A stretch of DNA of 37,977 nucleotides from an uncultured Clostridia bacterium (lineage in GTDB: Bacteria > Bacillota > Clostridia > Oscillospirales > Oscillospiraceae). The stretch covers positions 1 to 37,977 of the forward strand of contig CAMGRL010000017.1 of the NCBI GenBank assembly GCA_946061515.1, written 5' to 3'. The notes below the pieces were generated by a model, which searched no databases, was not told where the DNA came from, and worked only from the letters and a program-made list of their open reading frames with translations. The position numbers and the translations under genes were made by a program. This document shows positions 25,939 through 34,402 of this stretch, piece by piece. Numbering within the stretch: the stretch's first letter is position 1; each line of letters begins with the position of its first letter.

Positions 25939-26583
25939 TTATCCTCCCTTAATTAAAGTTATCTTTCTGCCGCTGCGGCGGATTAGACCGTCATCACACA
26001 TGTTTTTCAGCTCGCGCATCATGCCGGTCCTGTCTACGCAGAGGTAGCTTGCCAGTTGGGACAGAGACATGGGCGTTTCAAAACTGGGACTGCCGGCCTC
26101 CTCACTGAGGTAGGCGAAATAGGCCATCAGCTTTTTCCGCAGGGATTTTTTGCTGATCATACTGATGCGGACGGCCAGGGTCTGGGCTTTCCGGGCGGAC
26201 AGCTCAAACAGATTCCGCGTCAGCCTGGTGTGGTGCTCGCATGCTCTGGGACAGCGGCCGTAAATACAGGAAAAACGGATAAACATCACCGAACAGTCAC
26301 AGTCAGCCTCCACCGCGTAGCCCAGGGCCCCGTAGGGCATGGCGAAAACCTCGCCAAATATATCATCCGGGCCGTAGTTTTCCAGAAGGGTATATTCTCC
26401 CTCGCTGTCCATGCAGTAAAGATGGGCCCGGCCGCTGAGCAGCACGCACAGATGCTCCAGCTCCGGGGAATATACGATGATGGTCTCGCCCTTTTTGAAG
26501 CCGCGGGTCTCAGGCTTGAAGCAGTTCATGATCGCCTCAATACTGCGCTTGTCAAGGCCCTGAAACAGCTCCACTTTCTCCAT
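25939..26583 (-). CDS. Crp/Fnr-family transcription regulator
   Basis: 214 residues from ATG 26581-26583 (MEKVELFQGLDKRSIEAIM). The N-terminal half is a cyclic-nucleotide-like sensor domain (FKKGETIIVYSPELEHLCVL, ENYGPDDIFGEVFAMPYGAL). The middle has a Cys-rich stretch with C-x-C and later C-x4-C-x3-C followed by HH, which could bind a metal or iron-sulfur cluster. The C-terminal winged helix reads SLSQLASYLCVDRTGMMREL. The gene is divergent from the flavodiiron gene with 129 bases between them, so it is the likely regulator of that gene in response to oxygen, NO or redox state. A 912-codon frame on this strand extends far upstream, but only as antisense of the flavodiiron gene. Confidence 0.85.
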   Translation of the reverse strand: MEKVELFQGLDKRSIEAIMNCFKPETRGFKKGETIIVYSPELEHLCVLLSGRAHLYCMDSEGEYTLLENYGPDDIFGEVFAMPYGALGYAVEADCDCSVMFIRFSCIYGRCPRACEHHTRLTRNLFELSARKAQTLAVRISMISKKSLRKKLMAYFAYLSEEAGSPSFETPMSLSQLASYLCVDRTGMMRELKNMCDDGLIRRSGRKITLIKGG

Positions 26584-26636
26584 TTTTCCACTCCGCCTTT
26601 TAAATGATAGTATATACTTTAATTGTAGCATAAAAG

Positions 26637-26652
26637 TGTTGCAAATGCCACA
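26637..26652. promoter_or_regulatory. Candidate Crp/Fnr-type operator in the divergent promoter region
   Basis: TGTTGCA (26637-26643) and TGCCACA (26646-26652) form an imperfect palindrome with one mismatch per arm, about midway between the regulator and flavodiiron start codons. The 16-base size suits a Crp/Fnr dimer. Confidence 0.4.
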
Positions 26653-26712
26653 GGAAAAAAGAAAACAATAGGATATATTTTTATCAGAATTAAATTTTGA
26701 GGAGGAACATTC

Positions 26713-28710
26713 ATGTACTGCACAAGAAAGGTCCTGGACGATCTGATCTGGGTAGGCGCCGACGACAGAAGGCTTGCCTGCTTCGAGGGCGTTTACGGCG
26801 TGCCCGACGGCGTCTCCTATAACTCCTATCTGCTGCTGGACGAGAAAACGGTTTTGTTCGACACCGTGGATAAGGCTGTAGGTGCTGTCTTTCTTGAAAA
26901 TGTGGCCCACGCCCTGGACGGACGGAAGCTGGACTACCTGCTCATCTCCCACATGGAGCCGGACCACGCCGCAACCATTGAGACGCTCTGCCTGCGCTAC
27001 CCGGAGGCGCAGATCATCTGCAACGCCAAGATCCAGACCATGCTGGCTCAGTTCTTCGCTCTGGATCTGAGCGGACGGCTGCATGTGGTGAAGGAAGGGG
27101 ACAGCCTCTCCGTGGGCAAGCATGAGCTGACCTTTGTCAACGCCCCCATGGTCCACTGGCCCGAGGTCATGATGACCTACGACAAGACGGACAAGATCCT
27201 CTTTTCCGCCGACGCTTTCGGCACCTTCGGCGCGCTGAACGGCCGCCTTTTCGCCGACGAGGGCGATTTTATGGGCGAGCAGCTTGACGAGGCCCGCCGC
27301 TATTACACCAACATCGTGGGCAAATACGGCCCCCAGGTCCAGGCCGTGCTGAAAAAGGCCGCCGGGCTGGATATCGCCTATGTCTGCCCCCTCCACGGCC
27401 CGGTGTGGCGCAAGCATTTCGGCGATTTTCTGGAGAAATACCTGCAGTGGAGCAGCTACACGCCCGAGGAAAAGAGCGTGCTCATCGCCTACGCCTCCGT
27501 ATACGGACACACGGAGAACGCTGCCAACATTCTGGCGGCCAAGCTGGTGGAGAGAGGCGTGCGTGTGCGCATGTACGACACCTCCGTCACCCCGGCAAGC
27601 TATATCCTGTCTGACGCTTTCCGCTGCAGCCACCTGGTCTTTGCGGCCACCACCTATAACGCCGGCGTGTTCGTTACCATGGAGAACCTGCTCCACGACA
27701 TCGCCAACCACAATCTCCAGGGCCGGAAGATCGCCATTATGGAAAACGGCAGCTGGGCGCCCACCAGCGGCAAGCTGATGCGGGAGATGCTCTCCGGACT
27801 GAAAAACACCGAGTTTATCGGGGACAACATCACTATCCGCTCCGCCCTGGCCGAAAACCAGCTGGGAGAGCTGGACGCCCTGGCCGACGCCATCGCCGCC
27901 GACCTCCGCCCCGCCGCCGCGCCTGTACAGGAGAGTGAAGCTCCCGCCGCACTGGATGTGGATAACGACGTGTTCAAGCGCTTTTCCTACGGCGTGGAGG
28001 TGCTCACCACCCGGGTGGACGGCAAGGACTACGGCTGCATCATCAACACCGCCGGACAGGTGGCCTCCTGCGACCCCAAGAAGATCACCATCTCCGTCAT
28101 CAAGAAGAACAACACCTGCGACATGGTGGCCAAGGCCGGAAAGTTCAACATCTCCATCCTCACCCAGGACGCGCCCTACAAGCTCTTCCAGCGCTTCGGC
28201 TTCCAAAGCGGGCGGGACGTGGACAAGTTCGCGGACGTGAGCTACACGGAGCGCATGGCCAACGGCGTCCGCTATATCCCCGAGTACACCAACGCCGTCC
28301 TCTCCTGCGAGGTCATCGACGTGAAGGACGTGGAGACCCAGGTGCTGTATATCGCCAACGTTGTGGAGGCCAAGGTCCTGTCCTCCGCCCCCTCCTGCAC
28401 CTACGCCTATTATCATGCCCATATCAAGCCCAAGAAGAACCCGGCGCCCGAGCGCGGAGAGGGCTATGTCTGCAAGGTCTGCGGCTACTTCCACGAGGGC
28501 AGCGAGCTGCCCGAGGATTTCGTCTGCCCCCTGTGCAAGCACGGCAAGGACGATTTCGAGCATGTGGTGCCCGCCGTCGTCAACAAGCAGAAGGGCTATA
28601 TCTGCACCATCTGCGGCCACTTCGAGCCCTGCGAGGGCGAGCTGCCCGAGGATTATGTCTGCCCCCTGTGCCACCACGGCCGGGAAGACTTCGAGCCGGC
28701 AGAACAGTAA
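26713..28710 (+). CDS. Multidomain flavodiiron protein with flavin reductase-like and two rubredoxin domains
   Basis: 665 residues, ATG 26713 behind GAGGAGG. Residues 1-245 are the metallo-beta-lactamase-like diiron domain with ligands HMEPDH (80-85), VHWPE (about 147), SADAFG (about 166) and LHGPVW (about 227). Residues 255-400 are a flavodoxin domain (IAYASVYGHTENAA) that binds FMN. Residues about 415-575 are a flavin reductase-like FMN-binding domain. Two short-spaced rubredoxins end the protein: CKVCGYFHEG...CPLC (about 585-607) and CTICGHFEP...CPLC (about 627-650). The family reduces O2 to water and/or NO to N2O in anaerobes. The extra domains probably let this chain take electrons directly from reduced flavin or an NAD(P)H donor. 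A terminator follows directly. Confidence 0.92.
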   Translation: MYCTRKVLDDLIWVGADDRRLACFEGVYGVPDGVSYNSYLLLDEKTVLFDTVDKAVGAVFLENVAHALDGRKLDYLLISHMEPDHAATIETLCLRYPEAQIICNAKIQTMLAQFFALDLSGRLHVVKEGDSLSVGKHELTFVNAPMVHWPEVMMTYDKTDKILFSADAFGTFGALNGRLFADEGDFMGEQLDEARRYYTNIVGKYGPQVQAVLKKAAGLDIAYVCPLHGPVWRKHFGDFLEKYLQWSSYTPEEKSVLIAYASVYGHTENAANILAAKLVERGVRVRMYDTSVTPASYILSDAFRCSHLVFAATTYNAGVFVTMENLLHDIANHNLQGRKIAIMENGSWAPTSGKLMREMLSGLKNTEFIGDNITIRSALAENQLGELDALADAIAADLRPAAAPVQESEAPAALDVDNDVFKRFSYGVEVLTTRVDGKDYGCIINTAGQVASCDPKKITISVIKKNNTCDMVAKAGKFNISILTQDAPYKLFQRFGFQSGRDVDKFADVSYTERMANGVRYIPEYTNAVLSCEVIDVKDVETQVLYIANVVEAKVLSSAPSCTYAYYHAHIKPKKNPAPERGEGYVCKVCGYFHEGSELPEDFVCPLCKHGKDDFEHVVPAVVNKQKGYICTICGHFEPCEGELPEDYVCPLCHHGREDFEPAEQ

Positions 28711-28722
28711 AAATATTTCTTT

Positions 28723-28757
28723 CTCCGGAGCGCATGACCCTGCGCTCCGGAGATTTT
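28723..28757 (+). terminator. Terminator of the flavodiiron gene
   Basis: CTCCGGAGCGCA (28723-28734) pairs perfectly with TGCGCTCCGGAG (28741-28752), followed by ATTTTTAT. Confidence 0.9.
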
Positions 28758-28889
28758 TATGTCCGGAGAACCATAGATTTTATTGACACAGATTTCTGCG
28801 CGGAAAGCCAAATCACCGGTTTCAGAAAAAAACCCAAAGCGCCGATAAAAAGCACAAAGAAATCCCATTTAAAGTAAAATATCTTATCA

Positions 28890-28918
28890 TTGACAAGCAA
28901 TTGTCATGATCGTTAATA
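28890..28918 (+). promoter_or_regulatory. Upstream rnf promoter overlapped by an inverted repeat
   Basis: TTGACA (28890-28895), a 17-base spacer and TTAATA (28913-28918) make a plausible promoter. The inverted repeat TGACAA-GCAA-TTGTCA (28891-28906) covers the -35 box and could be an operator. Confidence 0.45.
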
Positions 28919-28958
28919 ACTTATCTTTTCAAAATGCCGGTTTTCCAGCCTTTAAATG

Positions 28959-28988
28959 TAGACAATTTGTGACTGAATGTGATATGAT
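28959..28988 (+). promoter_or_regulatory. Proximal rnf promoter
   Basis: TAGACA (28959-28964), an 18-base spacer and TATGAT (28983-28988), 31 bases before the rnfC start codon. Confidence 0.5.
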
Positions 28989-29019
28989 ACTTTTTGCAAA
29001 AAAAGACGAGGTGAAGCTT

Positions 29020-30384
29020 ATGTCCCATACTTTTAAAGGCGGCGTACACCCCAATTACATGAAAGCACCCGAGATCCCCATTTCTGTAATTACACCGCCG
29101 CCTCAGGTAATCATCCCCATGACACAGCACATAGGCGCTCCCTGCAAGCCTCTTGTTCAGGTCGGCGACTATGTAAAAATGGGTCAGAAGATCGGTGAGA
29201 ATCCGGCGCCGGTCTCCGCCCCGGTTCATGCCTCCGTTTCCGGCAAGGTAGTGGCAGTAGAGCCCAGACCTCACCCCCTGGGAGACATGATCATGTCCGT
29301 CGTTATCGAGAACGACTATCAGGACACCCCCTGCGAGGATCTGGCCCCCCTCACCGAAGAGCAGCTGAAAGACTCTGAAGCCATCCTTGAGCGTATCCGC
29401 GAGGCCGGCGTGGTCGGCATGGGCGGCGCAATGTTCCCCACCGCCTTCAAGATCCGCGGCGGCATCGGCAAGGTGGATAAGCTCATCATCAACGGCGCCG
29501 AGTGCGAGCCCTATCTGAACGGCGACCACCTGACCATGCTCAACTACCCCGAGCAGCTGCTCAAGGGCATCGAGCTTGTGCGTATCGCCAGCTGCGTTGA
29601 CAAGGCCTACTACGGCATCGAGAAGAACAAGCAGGACGCCATCGACCTGCTCAACTCTCTCCATCCCGAAAAGTACGGCATCGAGATCGTCCCCGAAGAG
29701 GTCAAGTACCCCCAGGGCGCCGAGAAGATGCAGGTCAACGCGGTCACCGGCCGCGAAGTCAAGCCCGGCGGCATCCCCTCCGGCGTGGGCTGCAACGTGG
29801 TCAGCACCCGTACCTGCTACGCCATCTACCAGGCCTGCTATGAGGGCAAGCCCGTCATCGAGCGTATCGTCACCGTGGCCGGCAGCGCGCTGAAGGCTCC
29901 TGTCAACGGCCTGACCCGCGTGGGCACCCCCTTCGGCTACCTGGCCGAGCAGTGCGGCGGCTTTGTCAAGCCCCCCCGCAAGATCGTCCTGGGCGGCCCC
30001 ATGATGGGTATCTGCGCCACCAGCTTCGACGCCCCCAACATCAAGGGCACCGCCGGCGTCCTGTTCTTCACCGAGGAAGAGGATAAGCATGTGGAGCACC
30101 CCACCTGCATCCGCTGCGGCAAGTGCATCACCGTTTGCCCCATGAATCTGGAGCCCGTGTTCATGTACATGTACTACAGCAAGGGCGACTTTGAGAACAT
30201 GGCCAAATACCATATCACCGACTGCTTCGAGTGCGGCAGCTGCGCGTTCAACTGCCCCGCCAGAATGCCTCTGACTCACGCATTCAAGACCGCAAAGCTG
30301 ATGTTCCAGGCCAAGCAAATGAAAGAAAAAGCAAAGGCCGAGGCTGAAGCCGCCGCAGCCGCAGCAAAGGAGGCAAAGCAATGA
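29020..30384 (+). CDS. rnfC: Rnf complex subunit RnfC
   Basis: 454 residues from ATG 29020, preceded by GAGGTG; a frame opening at 28906 includes the promoter region and is rejected. RnfC is the peripheral NADH-binding subunit of the Rnf ferredoxin:NAD+ oxidoreductase. The protein has the biotin-like N-terminal barrel (PCKPLVQVGDYVKMGQKIGE) and the flavin/NADH-binding region (INGAECEPYLNGDH near 160). It also has two [4Fe-4S] motifs, CIRCGKCITVCP (about 363-374) and CFECGSCAFNCP (about 402-413). The Ala/Lys/Glu-rich tail is common in clostridial RnfC. Its stop overlaps the rnfD start in ATGA. First gene of the rnfCDGEAB operon. Confidence 0.95.
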   Translation: MSHTFKGGVHPNYMKAPEIPISVITPPPQVIIPMTQHIGAPCKPLVQVGDYVKMGQKIGENPAPVSAPVHASVSGKVVAVEPRPHPLGDMIMSVVIENDYQDTPCEDLAPLTEEQLKDSEAILERIREAGVVGMGGAMFPTAFKIRGGIGKVDKLIINGAECEPYLNGDHLTMLNYPEQLLKGIELVRIASCVDKAYYGIEKNKQDAIDLLNSLHPEKYGIEIVPEEVKYPQGAEKMQVNAVTGREVKPGGIPSGVGCNVVSTRTCYAIYQACYEGKPVIERIVTVAGSALKAPVNGLTRVGTPFGYLAEQCGGFVKPPRKIVLGGPMMGICATSFDAPNIKGTAGVLFFTEEEDKHVEHPTCIRCGKCITVCPMNLEPVFMYMYYSKGDFENMAKYHITDCFECGSCAFNCPARMPLTHAFKTAKLMFQAKQMKEKAKAEAEAAAAAAKEAKQ

Positions 30385-31430
30385 GCAACGAGAAGAAAGA
30401 AAGAATCGTTCTTGACGTAGCGTACCAGCCGCAGGTCAGAACCAATACCGACACCCGCCGCATCATGCTGGACGTGATGATCGCTCTGCTCCCCGCCGTT
30501 GCTGTGGCGGTATGGCAGTTCGGCATTTATCCTCTGCTGGTCATCGCGGTTTCCATGGCCTCCGCCGTGTTCTTCGAGTGGGGCTACCGCAAGCTCCTGA
30601 AAAAGCACAGCACCATTGGCGACCTGTCCGCCTGCGTTACCGGTATTCTGCTGGCCCTGGTCCTGCCCCCCGACGCACCCTGGTGGCTGCCCATCATCGG
30701 CACCTTCTTCGCCATCGTGGTGGTAAAGCAGCTCTACGGCGGCATCGGCAAGAACTTCTTGAACCCCGCCCTGGCAGGCCGTGCCTTCCTGCTGGCCTCC
30801 TACGCGGCCATCATGAGCGGCGCATACCTGGTTCCCAAAGCACTCCGCAGCACCATCGACGCCGCTACCATGGCAACGCCCCTCTCTTTCCTGTACGATA
30901 CCGGCGCAATGCCCGAGTATTTCAGCTTTGTTGACCTGCTCATCGGCAAGGTTCCCGGCTGCATCGGCGAGATCAGCGCTCTGGCCCTGATCATCGGCGG
31001 CGTGTACCTGGTCCTGCGCAAGGTCATCTCCTGGCGCATCCCCGTGTCCTTCGTGGGCACTGTGGCTCTGCTCTGCCTGATCTTCGGCTACCAGGGCTAC
31101 GGCCGTGTGGAATGGATGCTCTACAACGTCCTCTCCGGCGGCCTGATGCTGGGCGCCATCTTCATGGCCACCGACTACGCCACCAGCCCCGTTACCCTCA
31201 ACGGCCAGCTGCTCTTCGGCGCAGGCTGCGGCGCGCTGACCGTGCTCATCCGCTATTTCGGCGGCTTCCCCGAGGGCGTGTCCTACGCCATCCTCATCAT
31301 GAATCTCTGCTCCTGGGCCATTGACAAGGCCTTCCACCGCCACCAGTTTGGCGTCAGCAAGGAAGACATCAAAGCCCAGAAGGAAGCAAAGAAAGCAGCG
31401 AAGAAAGCGGCAAAGGAGGCGGCAAAATGA
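30381..31430 (+). CDS. rnfD: Rnf complex subunit RnfD
   Basis: 349 residues, a membrane protein of the NqrB/RnfD family with about ten helices. It carries covalently bound FMN in characterised homologues; the matching stretch here is DAATMATPLSF near 159-169, where the Thr before Pro-Leu is the expected attachment point. It sits in the cytoplasmic membrane and helps couple electron flow to Na+ or H+ export. The start overlaps rnfC by four bases and the stop overlaps rnfG by four, so translation is coupled. The tail is rich in Lys and Ala. Confidence 0.95.
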   Translation: MSNEKKERIVLDVAYQPQVRTNTDTRRIMLDVMIALLPAVAVAVWQFGIYPLLVIAVSMASAVFFEWGYRKLLKKHSTIGDLSACVTGILLALVLPPDAPWWLPIIGTFFAIVVVKQLYGGIGKNFLNPALAGRAFLLASYAAIMSGAYLVPKALRSTIDAATMATPLSFLYDTGAMPEYFSFVDLLIGKVPGCIGEISALALIIGGVYLVLRKVISWRIPVSFVGTVALLCLIFGYQGYGRVEWMLYNVLSGGLMLGAIFMATDYATSPVTLNGQLLFGAGCGALTVLIRYFGGFPEGVSYAILIMNLCSWAIDKAFHRHQFGVSKEDIKAQKEAKKAAKKAAKEAAK

Positions 31431-31969
31431 AAAAGATTCTGAAGCTTACCCTGATCCTTTTCCTGGTCTCCGCCATTGTTGCCGGCGTTCTGGGTGTGGT
31501 CAATGAGATGACCAAGGACCGCATCGAAGAGCAGAAACAGATTAAGACCGCAAAGGCCTATGCTGCGGTGCTGCCCTCTGAGGGCTACGAGGAGCTGGAG
31601 ATTGACACCAGCGCCTATACCAATATCGAAAGCATCAGCAAGGCCACTGGCGGCGAGGGCTATGTGGTCCAGACCACCTTCTCCGGCGCCCAGGGCAACA
31701 TCACCATGGTTGTAGGCGTCAGCCCTGACTACAAGTGCACCGGCATCTCCATCATCTCCCATGCCGAGACCTCCGGTCTGGGCGCCAACGCGGCCAGCAC
31801 CTCCGACATCGGCGTGAACTGGCGCGCTCAGTTTGTGGGCCAGGATAAGAACATGGCCATCACCAAGGCCGGCGGCACCATCGACGCCCTCACCGGCGCG
31901 ACCATAACCTCCCGCTCTGTGGCAGAGGCTGCTGCCAACGCCATCAGCGTCGTCGAATCTTTGGGCTAA
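31427..31969 (+). CDS. rnfG: Rnf complex subunit RnfG
   Basis: 180 residues. One N-terminal membrane helix (about 5-25) anchors an outer-face FMN-binding domain. The flavinylation motif DALTGATITSRSV lies near 153-165, with the Thr after TGA as the likely FMN-linked residue. RnfG passes electrons between the membrane subunits. The attachment needs an ApbE flavin transferase, which is not in this window. It overlaps rnfD in ATGA; rnfE starts 15 bases later. Confidence 0.95.
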   Translation: MKKILKLTLILFLVSAIVAGVLGVVNEMTKDRIEEQKQIKTAKAYAAVLPSEGYEELEIDTSAYTNIESISKATGGEGYVVQTTFSGAQGNITMVVGVSPDYKCTGISIISHAETSGLGANAASTSDIGVNWRAQFVGQDKNMAITKAGGTIDALTGATITSRSVAEAAANAISVVESLG

Positions 31970-31983
31970 GGAGGAAACGCTGA

Positions 31984-32676
31984 ATGAATATTAAAAAACA
32001 GTTCAAGGAAGGCCTGATCACCAATAACCCGGTTCTGGTGCAGCTCATCGGTATGTGCGCCACCATGGCAATCACCACCACGCTCTTCAACGGCGTGGGC
32101 ATGGGCCTGTCCGTTCTCATCATCCTTACCTGCTGCAACGTGGTGGTCTCCGCCATCCGTAAGATCATCCCCAACGAGATCCGTCTGGCCATCTTCGTTG
32201 TCATCATTGCAGGCTTTGTCACCATCGTTGACCTGCTGCTGCAGGCCTACATACCCGCCCTCAGCGAGGCGCTGGGCGTGTTCATCCCCCTGATCGTTGT
32301 TAACTGCATCATTATCGGCCGTGCCGAGGCCTTCTGCCAGAAGAACACCATCGGCGCATCCTTCTTCGACGGCATCTTCCAGGGCCTGGGCTACACCGTA
32401 GTGCTGATCATCATGTGTGTGTTCCGTGAGCTGGTGGGCAGCGGCAAGTTCGGCACCGGTCTGATCGACGTTGCCAACGGCTTTAAGATCACCATGGACG
32501 GCACCGGCGGCGGTATTGAACTCTTCTCCGCCGATTACGGCGCAACCATCATGCTTCTGCCCTTCGGCGGCTTTATCACCCTGGGCCTGCTCATCGCCCT
32601 GATGCAGTACATGCTCAAGAAATCCGCAAAGAAGAAAGAAGCGGCGGCAAAAGCAGTAAAGGAGGGTGAAGAATAA
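31984..32676 (+). CDS. rnfE: Rnf complex subunit RnfE
   Basis: 230 residues, an integral membrane protein of the RnfA/RnfE (NqrD/NqrE) family with about six helices. The TNNPVLVQLIGMCATMAITT start and VNCIIIGRAEAFCQKN segment are typical; the paired Cys-containing half-helices are thought to bind an iron-sulfur centre with RnfA in the membrane. It starts behind AAGGAGG and its stop overlaps the rnfA start by one base (TAATG). A charged Lys/Glu tail follows the last helix. Confidence 0.95.
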   Translation: MNIKKQFKEGLITNNPVLVQLIGMCATMAITTTLFNGVGMGLSVLIILTCCNVVVSAIRKIIPNEIRLAIFVVIIAGFVTIVDLLLQAYIPALSEALGVFIPLIVVNCIIIGRAEAFCQKNTIGASFFDGIFQGLGYTVVLIIMCVFRELVGSGKFGTGLIDVANGFKITMDGTGGGIELFSADYGATIMLLPFGGFITLGLLIALMQYMLKKSAKKKEAAAKAVKEGEE

Positions 32677-33260
32677 TGCTTACCAACATCATTTCCATCT
32701 CCCTTGGCGCGATCCTGGTCAATAACTTCATCTTCTCCCAGTTCCTTGGCTGCTGCCCCTTCCTGGGCTGCTCCTCCAAGGTGGAGACTGCCACCGGCAT
32801 GGGCATCGCCGTCGTGTTCGTTATGGGCCTTGCCTCCGCTATCTGCTGGGTCATCGACACTTATATTCTCGTTCCCCTGGGCCTTGACTTTCTGAAGACG
32901 CTGGCCTTTATTCTGGTCATCGCCTCCCTGGTTCAGTTTGTGGAGATGTTCCTGAAGAAATCCATCCCCTCCCTGTACTCCGCGCTGGGCATTTACCTGC
33001 CCCTGATCACCACCAACTGCGCCGTGCTGGGTGTGGTGCTGCTGAACGTGCAGAACCACTACAACTTCATCGAGTCCGTGGTCTACGGCATCACCGGCGG
33101 TCTGGGCTTCATGCTGGCCATCGTGCTGTTTGCCAGTGTCCGGGAGCGGGTGCAGTTTTCCGAGTATCCCGAGTGCTTTGAGGGCTTCCCCATCTGTCTT
33201 GTCTCCGCCGGTCTGCTGGCCCTGGCCTTTATGGGCTTCAGCGGCATGAAGATTTTCTAA
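32676..33260 (+). CDS. rnfA: Rnf complex subunit RnfA
   Basis: 194 residues, the expected length. About six membrane helices, with NNFIFSQFLGCCPFLGCSSK near 16-35 and YLPLITTNCAVLGVVLLN near 108-125 forming the inverted half-repeats shared with RnfE. The Cys residues there are those proposed to hold the intramembrane [2Fe-2S] centre. Translation is coupled to rnfE by the one-base overlap, with GGAGGG upstream. Confidence 0.95.
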   Translation: MLTNIISISLGAILVNNFIFSQFLGCCPFLGCSSKVETATGMGIAVVFVMGLASAICWVIDTYILVPLGLDFLKTLAFILVIASLVQFVEMFLKKSIPSLYSALGIYLPLITTNCAVLGVVLLNVQNHYNFIESVVYGITGGLGFMLAIVLFASVRERVQFSEYPECFEGFPICLVSAGLLALAFMGFSGMKIF

Positions 33261-33275
33261 GGAGGGCGTACTGAT

Positions 33276-34070
33276 ATGAAAACAATACTTCTCTCCGTTG
33301 CCGTCCTGGGCGCTCTGGGCGCTCTGTTCGGCGCGATCCTGGCCTTTGCCGCCAAGATCTTCCACGTTGAGGTGGACCCCCGCCAGGAAGCGGTCAGAGG
33401 TTGCCTTGCCGGCGCTAACTGCGGCGGCTGCGGCTACCCCGGCTGCGACGGCTATGCCGCCGCTGTGGCCAAGGGCGAAGCGCCCACCAACCGCTGCGTG
33501 GCCGGCGGCGCTGAGGCTGCGGCCAAGATCGCTGAGATCATGGGCGTTTCCGCCGACGCTGCCGAAAAAATGGTGGCTTTCGTGCCCTGCTCCGGCACTA
33601 CCGGACACGCGGAGATGCGCTTTAACTACTCCGGCCCTGTGGACTGCCGCGCCGCCATGCTCTTTGGCGGCAAGAGCAACAAGACCTGCACCTTCGCCTG
33701 CATCGGCCTGGGCAACTGCACCCGCGCCTGCCAGTTTGACGCAATGCACATTGTGGACGGCGTGGCCAAGGTTGACCGCTCCAAGTGCGTAGGCTGCGGC
33801 GCCTGTGCCGACGCCTGCCCCAAGAGCATCATCCAGATGATCCCCGAGAGCCAGAAGATCATGCCCGCCTGCGGCAACAAGGACAAGGGCGCAAAGGTCA
33901 TGAAGATGTGCGACTTCGGCTGCATCGGCTGCATGAAGTGCCAGCGCGAGTGCCCGGCCGACGCCATCGTGGTCAAGGACAATCTGGCTGTTGTGGATGT
34001 CACCAAGTGCGTCCAGTGCGGCCACTGCGCGGAAATCTGCCCCCGCCACATCATCAACTACTTCGGTTGA
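33276..34070 (+). CDS. rnfB: Rnf complex subunit RnfB
   Basis: 264 residues. An N-terminal membrane helix (about 3-25) is followed by the Fe-S domain with GANCGGCGYPGCDGY near 45-59. It then carries several ferredoxin-type [4Fe-4S] motifs: CTFACIGLGNC (about 138), CVGCGACADACP (about 171), CIGCMKCQRECP (about 216) and CVQCGHCAEICP (about 245). RnfB is the entry point for electrons from reduced ferredoxin. It starts behind AAGGAGG and is the last gene of the operon, followed by a terminator. The gene order C-D-G-E-A-B is the usual clostridial one. Confidence 0.95.
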   Translation: MKTILLSVAVLGALGALFGAILAFAAKIFHVEVDPRQEAVRGCLAGANCGGCGYPGCDGYAAAVAKGEAPTNRCVAGGAEAAAKIAEIMGVSADAAEKMVAFVPCSGTTGHAEMRFNYSGPVDCRAAMLFGGKSNKTCTFACIGLGNCTRACQFDAMHIVDGVAKVDRSKCVGCGACADACPKSIIQMIPESQKIMPACGNKDKGAKVMKMCDFGCIGCMKCQRECPADAIVVKDNLAVVDVTKCVQCGHCAEICPRHIINYFG

Positions 34071-34111
34071 GCTTCACCTTTTTAAAAGAACTTCAGCTTT
34101 ACGCAGGGCTT

Positions 34112-34161
34112 CGTAAAAAAGTTCATCCGACCTATGGTTACGATCATAGGTCGGATTTTTT
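34112..34161. terminator. Terminator of the rnf operon
   Basis: ATCCGACCTATG (34125-34136) pairs perfectly with CATAGGTCGGAT (34145-34156), with an A run before and a T run after, so it can work on both strands. Confidence 0.88.
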
Positions 34162-34186
34162 ACGTTATGTATAGGATGAGGAATAT

Positions 34187-34346
34187 CCAAAGCTCCCTCT
34201 GATGAGGGAGCTGTCAGCAAAGCTGACTGAGGGAGAGACCCTTGACAGACAGACCATTTTTTGCATACACTGCCAGCCTTACTTTTCTCTCCCTCCGTCA
34301 AAAATCAAAGATTTTTGCCACCTCCCTCGTCAGAGGGAGGCTTTGG
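34187..34346. mobile_element. MITE-like palindromic element, about 160 bp
   Basis: The ends CCAAAGC (34187) and the matching CTTTGG (34341-34346) are inverted. Each end continues into a similar TCCCTCTGA-GAGGGAG subterminal palindrome, and each arm then has a GAGGGAGAG block. No frame inside codes for a transposase. This is the form of a non-autonomous miniature element or related dispersed palindrome of gut Firmicutes. No clear target duplication is visible. Together with the terminator it fills the gap between rnfB and the next gene. Confidence 0.65.
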
Positions 34347-34402
34347 TGCGATGCGAAATCACACATTATGCACTGCACCGAACTGCGGTCAGAAGTGCTC
34401 CC

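Noticed and set aside
26584-28677. An N-terminal extension of the Crp regulator to about 912 codons
   Set aside because: The extension is antisense of the flavodiiron gene. The regulator has its natural start at 26583.
28921-30381. A 486-codon minus-strand frame
   Set aside because: Antisense of rnfC, which has clear iron-sulfur motifs on the plus strand.
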